Part shown: one piece after another, positions 58,570 through 64,000 of the stretch | Position numbering within the stretch: the stretch's first letter is position 1 | Layout of the letters: every line of letters starts with the position of its first letter | Assembly (NCBI GenBank): GCA_021292165.1 | Contig: CM037880.1 | Coordinates: forward strand, 141,982,564-142,046,563 | Length of the DNA: 64,000 bases | DNA from: Shinisaurus crocodilurus | Taxonomy: Eukaryota > Chordata > Lepidosauria > Squamata > Shinisauridae | Direction of reading: 5' to 3' | Made by a program: the position numbers and the translations under genes | Notes under the pieces: generated by a model | Databases searched by the model: none | Seen by the model: the letters and a program-made list of their open reading frames with translations, nothing else | What the model was told of the DNA's origin: nothing

Positions 58570-58725
58570 TCATAGATTTCATAGATCATAGAGTTGGAAG
58601 GAGCCTACAAGGCTATCGAGTCCAACCCCCTGCTCAATGCAGGAAACTAGAGGAGGGGTCTCCCATCCAAGTAATAACCAGGCTGGACCCTGCTTAGCTT
58701 TCCACGCTCAGACAAGCTGAGCCAG
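58570..58725 (-). mobile_element. 5S rRNA-derived SINE with CR1 3' tail
   Basis: On the minus strand, 58722-58655 reads GGAAAGCTAAGCAGGGTCCA, GCCTGGTTATTACTTGGATG, GGAGACC, which is the internal promoter region of 5S rRNA (A-box GCTAAGCAGGGTC, C-box TGGATGGGAGACC). It is followed at 58645-58570 by CCTGCATTGAGCAGGGGGTT, GGACTCGATAGCCTTGTAGG, CTCCTTCCAACTCTATGATC, the 3' end of CR1. A 5S head joined to a CR1-type tail is the architecture of SINE3-class elements. It lies in place of the missing DIRS RT core. Confidence 0.75.
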
Positions 58726-58734
58726 CGTAAGCCA

Positions 58735-59100
58735 CCAAGGACTACAACGAGCTCTGACATCAACACTCGATCCAGGGCCTTTGGTCCCAAAAAGAGAGGC
58801 TGTAGCACATCAACATCTTGAAACTCCGCGCTGTTTGGTATGCCCTATGAGCCCTCAAATCCAATCTACGGGGGCAAAAGATTCAAGTTGTTACGGACAA
58901 CATGACCGTAGTCACATACTTAAACAAACAAGGTGGCACCTGATCCTCCATGCTCAACCATCTTACCCTCAGGATCTTTGACTTGGCCATCCCTTGCCTG
59001 ATGGCTTTCACGGCCATACACATCACCGGGAAGAACAATGTGCTAGCAGATGCCCTTAGCCAGGCCACCTTAACGTCGCATAAGTGGACTCTGTACCCTC
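58735..59100 (+). pseudogene. DIRS B RNase H
   Basis: Shifted frames give HINILKLRAVWYAL, IQVVTDNMTVVTYLNKQGGT (catalytic Asp-Asn region), SSMLNHLTLRIFDLAI and ITGKNNVLADALSQATLTSH KWTL. This corresponds to the RNase H of DIRS elements, which degrades the RNA template. Stops within the segment show that it is inactive. Confidence 0.8.
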
Positions 59101-59510
59101 AAGTTTGAAGCACCCTCTTCGATCACTGGGGTGCCACCGCTCTGGACCTGTTCGCGACAGCGGAGAATGCGGCTTGCACACTATTCTGCAGCCGGGTGGG
59201 CCAGGATCCGGATTCACTGGAAGACGCATTCCAGCACCCGTGGAAGGGGACCTTATTTTACATCATCCCCCCACTTCCTCTCCTGATGAAGGTGCTGGCC
59301 AAAATACAGACGGAAGCGACCAACTGCATCCTCATCGCCCCATGGTGGCCGAGGCAAGTATGTTTTGTGACTCTCCTACATCTATCCGATGGAGAGTATT
59401 GTTGCCTCCCTCTGTTTCCACAGCTGCTGACCAGGGACCAAGGTCAGATATGCCACCCAGATCTCGACACCCTTCACCTCACGGCATGGAGGATCCGCTG
59501 ACTCCTGCCC
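59101..59510 (+). pseudogene. DIRS B region between RNase H and recombinase
   Basis: The translation FDHWGATALDLFATAENAAC, TLFCSRVGQDPDSLEDAFQH PW, FYIIPPLPLLMKVLAKIQTE and ILIAPWWPRQVCF is a conserved block that follows RNase H in vertebrate DIRS elements (D-L-F-A-T...C.FCSR...W...YIIPPLPL). In some DIRS this zone carries a methyltransferase-like domain; no catalytic methylase motif is evident here. Confidence 0.7.
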
Positions 59511-59520
59511 CCATCTCTTA

Positions 59521-60103
59521 CTCGGCTGAAGTTCAGGAAGTCTTGCAGCTTGAAAACCAGCAAACCGCAGATCCTACGCTAGGAAATGGTCTGTCTTCGT
59601 TGCCTTTGCTGCTTCTTCAGGGCTGGATCCAATGTCTTGCCCTCTTCAAGATGTCCTGTGTTTCCTCCATACCTTGATAGCTAAGGGCTTAAAGCTCTCC
59701 CCCATCAAGGTCTCCCTGGCAACACTGTTGACCTACTGCCCTACGCTCGAAGGCAGGACTCTGTTTTCACACCCAACAGTCAAACAATTTCTTAAAGGTC
59801 TTCGCAACCTCATCCCTCCAGTTCGTTCCGTGGTCCCGAGCTGGAGTCTTCAGGTTGTCCTAAATGCTCTCACCTCCAAGCCTTTCGAGCTGCTGGCAAC
59901 GGCAGACCTTTGGTTGGTGACTTGGAAGACAGCATTTTTGGTGACGGTTACTTCAGCTCACCGGGCTAGTGAGCTCTGTGCCCTCTGAGTCGACCTGCCA
60001 TACTTGACATTCCATCGGGACAAAGTTGTTCTGCAGCCAGATAGTGTCTTATTGCCGAAGGTCATCTCTTCTTTTCACTTGAATCAAGACGTGGTTCTCC
60101 TGT
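59521..60103 (+). pseudogene. DIRS B tyrosine recombinase, N-terminal half
   Basis: After YSAEVQEVLQLE and LIAKGLKLSPIKVSLATLLT, the frame 59632-59988 contains HPTVKQFLKGLRNLIPPVRS, FELLATADLWLVTWKTAFLV and TVTSAHRASELCAL, the last with the box-I catalytic Arg (HRASEL). It continues VDLPYLTFHRDKVVLQPDSV after a TGA. The gene is then split by the palindromic MITE at 60104-60597. Confidence 0.8.
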
Positions 60104-60597
60104 AGGGATGTGCGCAGAGCCTGGCACCTGACTCACGGGGTGCTTGGCGAACGCTCCCGCCACGCAATCTGCCCTGAGCACCCTGGGAGCACCAGCTGAG
60201 ACGCTCGCTGGACTTCCGGGTCCCCAGCGCTACGTTTTTTTACGTAAATAATGGTAAACTTCCTTAAAATGGCCGTGATTTGTGTAACCAGCGCTTTCTT
60301 TCTATGTTAAAAACAGCATAAAATACATTAGAATCTAACGTATTTTATGCTGTTTTTAGCATAAAAAACAAAGCGCCGATTACACAAATTGTGGCCGTTT
60401 TAAGGAAGTTTACCGTTTTTTATGTAGAAAATGTAGCGCCGGGGACCCAGAAGTTCCTTTCCCCAGCTCTTCTTGCGAGGACGTGAGCTGAGCCAGGGAA
60501 AGGTAAGTCGTGTGGAGCTCAGGGGGGGGGGGTCGAGGCCAGCGAGTTTGCCCCGCTTCCACCCCCCACCCCCCATTGAGCTCCATGCACATCCCTA
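60104..60597. mobile_element. Palindromic MITE (TAGGGATGTGC ends) in the recombinase
   Basis: The arms are mirror images around about 60333-60342: TTAAAAACAGCATAAAATAC before the centre and GTATTTTATGCTGTTTTTAG after it, CTTCCTTAAAATGGCCGTGA against TGGCCGTTTTAAGGAAGTTT, and outer ends TAGGGATGTGCGCAGAGC and, inverted, TAGGGATGTGCATGGAGCTC. It could fold into one long hairpin. It has no coding capacity. One arm of the same family sits in DIRS A at 42316-42585. Confidence 0.88.
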
Positions 60598-60603
60598 TAT
60601 CTC

Positions 60604-60978
60604 CCAGCGTTCTTCCGTTCAACGCAACTTGAGAGGACTATGCATGCTCTCAATGTCAGGAGAGCCCTGACTTTCTGTAAGGCTCGGACCAAATCCATCT
60701 GTCGGTCCCACAAACGGTTCGTCTGCTACGGGAAGAAGAGCCTGGGATTGCCAGTCTTGATGCAAAGATTTGCCGCTTGGGTCGTCCACTCCATCAGGTT
60801 GGCTTACAGTCTTGCTGGTCTCCGGTTGTTGGGTCAAGTCTGTGCCCACTCTACAAGGGGAATCTCCACTTTGGTGGCATTTGGCCATGGAATCCCATTG
60901 CTGGACCTTTGTAGAGCTGCGACGTGGTCTTCCCTGTCTATGTTTATCCAGCACTATCACCTGGATGTTCGGACGTGA
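60604..60978 (+). pseudogene. DIRS B tyrosine recombinase, C-terminal half
   Basis: The frame 60640-60978 gives ALNVRRALTFCKARTKSICR, KKSLGLPVLMQRFAAWVVHS IRLAY, CAHSTRGISTLVAFGHGIPL and AATWSSLSMFIQHYHLDVRT. The HSTR is the box-II His-x-x-Arg motif and the Tyr of FIQHYHLDV is positioned as the nucleophile. With the Arg of the first half the whole R-H-R-Y set is visible, a signature of DIRS/Ngaro recombinases. The MITE separates the two halves, so no intact enzyme is encoded. Confidence 0.85.
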
Positions 60979-61065
60979 GCAGACTGTGCTTTCGACAGGG
61001 CGGTGCTCTCGTTGATTTTACAGTGACGACACCAACCCACCACCGGTAAGTCAGCTTGTTAAAAC

Positions 61066-61158
61066 ACCCATATGTGTGATGCACAGAGACCATGAAGAAG
61101 AAGAACAGGTTACTTACCTGTAACTGGTTCTTCAAGTGGTCATCTGTGCAGTCACACA
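61066..61158 (+). promoter_or_regulatory. DIRS B internal complementary region (ICR)
   Basis: The segment 61066-61106 (ACCCATATGTGTGATGCACA, GAGACCATGAAGAAGAAGAAC) is the reverse complement of the left edge at 55559-55598. The adjacent 61107-61158 (AGGTTACTTACCTGTAACTG, GTTCTTCAAGTGGTCATCTG) is the reverse complement of the right edge at 61441-61491. A joined complement of both outer ends is the ICR of DIRS elements, thought to template joining of the ends into a circle. Confidence 0.88.
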
Positions 61159-61159
61159 A

Positions 61160-61491
61160 CCCACCCATTGTCCCCACTTCGGTGTCACAGTCAATTTTGA
61201 TAGGGCTACCAGAAGCGGTGTGCTCTTGGTGTCGACGTCGATCCTTTGCGTCGATGTTGTTTCAGTACCGAGAGATCTCTCGGATCCGAGGCCACAATAG
61301 GCAGTCTCAGGGAACTGAAGGATCAGGCGGGAACTCGCGTGGACATGCGCAGGGAGACGGTGGGGGAGGGATTCCCGCCCGACTTGCTTCAGCTTTAGAA
61401 GTTTCCCGAATCGTCTCCATGCAGGCGCAGAGCCCATATGTGTGACTGCACAGATGACCACTCGAAGAACCAATTACAGGTAAGCAACCTG
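61160..61491 (+). repeat. DIRS B right terminal repeat (inverted)
   Basis: Read on the minus strand from 61491 inward it gives GGTTGCTTACCTGTAATTGG, TTCTTCGAGTGGTCATCTGT, GCAGTCACACATATGGGCTC, GATTCGGGAAACTTCTAAAG, matching the left terminal repeat apart from the outermost bases. It thus has its own distinct outer edge, reproduced in the ICR. Confidence 0.85.
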
Positions 61492-61575
61492 TTCTTCCTC
61501 TGTTCTTTAATCGTATTGAATATTTGGGGGGGGGGTGCATTTACTTACTAAACGAGCTAGTTACAGCTTATCATT

Positions 61576-61710
61576 TTATTTATTTATTTATTATATTTAT
61601 ACCCCACCTTTTTTCCTGAAAGGAACCCAAGGCGGCTTACATAATCCTCCTCCTCCTCTCTATTTTATCCTCACAACAACCCTGTGAGGTAGGTTAGGCT
61701 GAGAGTCAAT
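61576..61710 (-). mobile_element. tRNA-derived SINE, 5' truncated
   Basis: On the minus strand it contains GACTCTCAGCCTAACCTACC TCACAGGGTTGTTGTGAGG, ATTATGTAAGCCGCCTTGGG and GGGGTATAAATATAATAAAT with a TAAATAAATAAA tail. It is the 3' half of the family at 45568-45804. Confidence 0.88.
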
Positions 61711-62014
61711 GGCTGGTACATTAAGCAGCTACGAAGAGGTCTTCGGAAGCAGTGCATTGTGGGAAGCTCCCATGTCTGATGACCATGAATGAAGACAGAC
61801 ACAGTGGAGGAGAACTGCATTAGTTGAGTGTTCTATGTTCCTGATATTTGATGTAGCAAAAGCTTTCTTTTGCTGAAGGGTGCGATAAGGCATGAAAATT
61901 AACTAAGGATATTTTCACTGGCTCTCATGTGGAGCTACTGTATTTTAAGCCAATTGATTCAGGCTATAGGAAGCATTAAAGTTACACTGGGAGATCTTTA
62001 ATATATATTTATAT

Positions 62015-62018
<4 letters not shown>

Positions 62019-62057
<39 letters not shown>
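62019..62057 (+). repeat. (GA)n microsatellite
   Basis: An uninterrupted GA run of about 38 bp, the longest pure dinucleotide repeat in the window. Confidence 0.97.
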
Positions 62058-62059
<2 letters not shown>

Positions 62060-62404
62060 TTCCATGGTAACTGCTGTAATTGAAAATCTCCTAATACTTA
62101 AATAGCATGGACAGCCCCTTGAGCTGGTATACTAAGACAAAGATATTAATCATTGACAGGATCTCAGCTAAATTGAATGAAGAGTTTAAATATTTTATTA
62201 CTACTATAAATTCATATTTTCTTGAGGGGATTGCAGGAAGAAGGATTAAATAAATTTATATTAATAATAGTGGGTTCTGTTATGACCTTCCACCTACAAG
62301 AATTATTTCCCAAAGCAATAATAAGCTCTCATTAAATTGTTTGTAGGATTCCGGAATATAAATACTTAGAACATTATTGTGCTTTACATAAACTATGGAT
62401 ACTT

Positions 62405-62680
62405 GTTCATGGAACGCTCTTCCACATGTTGTTTGAGAGGCAGAAACTGTGGAGAGCTTTAGATGCCTGTTGAAGATGTATTTATTTATTCAAGCATTTT
62501 CTGACTTGTAACTGCACTGCTCTGTTTTACTGTTCTTGTGAAGTTTTAATGTATTTATTATTTTATACTGTTTTAATATTTACTTATATATTATATTGTA
62601 TGCATTTTTAATGTAAGCTGAGAGATCTTAGGATATCAAGTGGTATACAAGTAGTTTAAATAAATAAAATAAATAAATGT
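62405..62680 (+). mobile_element. LINE 3'-end fragment (L2-like)
   Basis: The phrase TGGAACGCTCTTCCACATGT, TTAGATGCCTGTTGAAGATG TATTTATTTATTCAAGCATT TTCTGA, then AAGCTGAGAGATCTTAGGAT and an AAATAAATAAA tail resembles the last codons and 3' UTR of an L2/CR1-group LINE (compare CTCTGGAACGCTTTACCAG and CTTCTCAAGACCCATCTCTT at 23.9 kb). Confidence 0.55.
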
Positions 62681-62689
62681 GTACCATGG

Positions 62690-62932
62690 ACTGTAGGAAC
62701 CCAGATTCCGCCTAAACATCAAGAAAAAATTACTGGTTGTTAGAGCAATAAGACAATGGAACCAACTACTTAGGGAGGTGGTGGGCTCTCCCACTCTGGA
62801 GGCATTCAAGGTGCAGCTGGACAACCATCTGTCAGGGATGCTTTGACTTGGATTCCTGTGTTGCGCAGGGGGTTGGACTCAATGGCCTTATAGGCCCCTT
62901 CCAACTCTACTTTTCTATGATTCTATGATTGA
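62690..62932 (+). mobile_element. CR1 LINE 3'-end fragment
   Basis: The sequence AACCCAGATTCCGCCTAAAC, AATGGAACCAACTACTTAGG, TCTGGAGGCATTCAAGGTGC, GGACTCAATGGCCTTATAGG and the terminal TTCTATGATTCTATGATTG is the standard CR1 3' end, well preserved. Confidence 0.92.
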
Positions 62933-63399
62933 GGAGGACATGGGGTGGGCAAAGTACTGACCCTGGAGGAGCTTTCTCTGATCACAGAGGGCATAGGGTG
63001 GGTGGACTGAACTGCATGTCCTCAAGGAGTGCTCCTCAAGACCATGTGGCTCAGTTGGGAGCAAGCCCCATAACCTCTATGATGTGAGAAGGCGAGGTGG
63101 GGAGTGAGGCACTCACTGAACTGCGTGGTTTCAAGACTGCATGGCTCAACCAAAGATCAAAGGCAAAAGATGTGGTTTTCAGGTGGGCATGTCCTGCAGG
63201 AAAGGTCTTGTGAGCTGAATGGATTGATTGATTTCGGTCACAGACCAGTAGAACACAACACAGGAGTAATAAAACAGAACAATAAAACAAAATACATAAA
63301 AACCACATCAATAAAAGCAAATAATGAAAATACTTAAAATAAGTAAAATCAGCATATGCATGAGAAGAGTCGGAGCCTAAAATTAAGTTATTACAATTG

Positions 63400-64000
63400 A
63401 TTGATACCCACTAATCTCAATTTACATAGATTTATAGCAGCTGCACAGAAGCTTGCCACTTTTACGTGACCTTTGGGTCATGATCTGACAATAAATGTGC
63501 TAGGTGTTGTTCATCCACTCTCCCCAGGAACCATTGTATAGAATCATAGAATAGTAGAGTTGGAAGGCACCTATAAGGCCATTGAGTCCAACCCCTCACT
63601 CAATGCAGGAATCCAAGTTAAAGCATCCCGGACAGATGGCTGTCTAGCCGCCTCTTGAATGCTTCCAGTGTGGGAGAGCCCACTACCTCCCTAGGTAATT
63701 GGTTCCATTGCCGTATTGCTATAACAGTCAGGAAGTTTTTCTTGATGTTCAACCAGAAATGGGGGTTATAATTGATTGGCGCAAATCTTGATAGTGCAGT
63801 ATAGCAAGACATGCCTCGCTGTTTCCACTTCTCCACTCCCACAGGGGCATACCCATTCCTGGTATGGTTTCCTTCTAAATCTTCCATCCTATAAGGCAAA
63901 AGGTAGTACATTATATCTTGCCTTAGTAAAAACTTTCCTGAATTTAGGGATATGAAAATCGGACAGGTATTTTGCAGGTAAAAATGCCCTCCCGTTATCT
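63400..64000 (-). pseudogene. LINE ORF2 C-terminal fragment, cut by CR1
   Basis: The reverse complement of 63780-64000 gives KYLSDFHIPKFRKVFTKARY, NVLPFAL, a stop, DGRF and PYQEWVCPCGSGEVETARHV LLYCT. This resembles the end of the LINE at 26.0-27.6 kb (IPKYRRAFSLARFNALPSSL, CCPCNNMEIESILHVLFHC). It runs off the window edge. A CR1 3' end (63538-63775) is inserted in it. The 3' part probably continues to about 63400. Confidence 0.7.
63538..63775 (-). mobile_element. CR1 LINE 3'-end fragment
   Basis: Reading the minus strand gives TTCTGGTTGAACATCAAGAA, AATGGAACCAATTACCTAGG, CTGGAAGCATTCAAGAGGCG, GGACTCAATGGCCTTATAGG and a terminal CTATTCTATGATTCTATAC. It interrupts the LINE coding sequence on both sides (63400-63537 and 63780-64000). 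Confidence 0.9.

Larger units (their letters stand above)
55559..61491 (+). mobile_element. DIRS-type tyrosine-recombinase retrotransposon B, near full length
   Basis: Its 5.9 kb contain, in order, a left terminal repeat, gag-like gene, RT N-terminus, RNase H, a conserved post-RNase H region, tyrosine recombinase, internal complementary region (ICR) and an inverted right terminal repeat. DIRS elements copy through RNA and a circular DNA and integrate with a recombinase, leaving no target duplication. Inserts are a candidate LTR with a SINE (57441-58349), a 5S-CR1 SINE replacing the RT core (58570-58725) and a palindromic MITE in the recombinase (60104-60597). It is not functional. Confidence 0.9.

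Noticed and set aside
58655..58722. Possible 5S rRNA gene or pseudogene
   Set aside because: Only the internal promoter part of 5S is present and it is joined to a CR1 3' end, so a SINE is the better explanation.

Overview
The window is vertebrate nuclear DNA lying almost entirely inside one gene, SLC66A2 (formerly PQLC1, a PQ-loop membrane protein), on the + strand. Three exons can be placed by splice sites, reading phase and similarity to the known human protein: 1777-1910, a 54-nt in-frame cassette exon at 6244-6297, and 32673-32889. The first exons lie before the window and the last exons after it. The introns are large: 4.3 kb, 26.4 kb, and more than 31 kb. I found no other host gene and no free-standing tRNA, rRNA or ncRNA gene.

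The repeats point to a non-avian reptile, most likely a squamate. There are CR1 LINEs in both orientations, two kinds of tRNA-derived SINE, DIRS-type tyrosine-recombinase retrotransposons, a Ty1/copia LTR element, several other LINE lineages and many short hAT-type elements. The species call is inference from repeat content only.

Layout: 1-6.3 kb holds two exons, a pyrimidine-rich low-complexity tract and small repeats. 6.3-32.7 kb is a large intron containing an APE-type LINE (11.4-14.9 kb, minus), an L2-like LINE (23.3-24.2 kb), a LINE with a long open RT frame (25.8-27.6 kb, minus) and four hAT-type short elements bounded by 8-bp target duplications. 32.7-41 kb holds the third exon, two candidate LTRs, a composite inverted-repeat element and minisatellites. 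41.1-44.7 kb is a broken DIRS element carrying two later insertions. 44.7-52.4 kb is a nested stack: a CR1 hit by a SINE and by a complete 4.9-kb Copia element, itself hit by a short retroposon. 55.2-61.5 kb holds the 3' end of one DIRS element followed by a nearly complete second one, with terminal inverted repeats, an internal complementary region, gag, RT/RNase H remnants and a tyrosine recombinase. 61.5-64 kb holds SINE, CR1 and LINE fragments.

The host exons work together as one transcript. The transposons look non-functional at protein level, with the possible exception of the single open RT frame at 26.0-27.6 kb. I did not find a clearly new biological system. The strongest leads are the DIRS internal complementary region, the Copia primer-binding site matching the anticodon arm of initiator tRNA-Met, a 5S-rRNA-headed SINE with a CR1 tail, and the conserved cassette exon.
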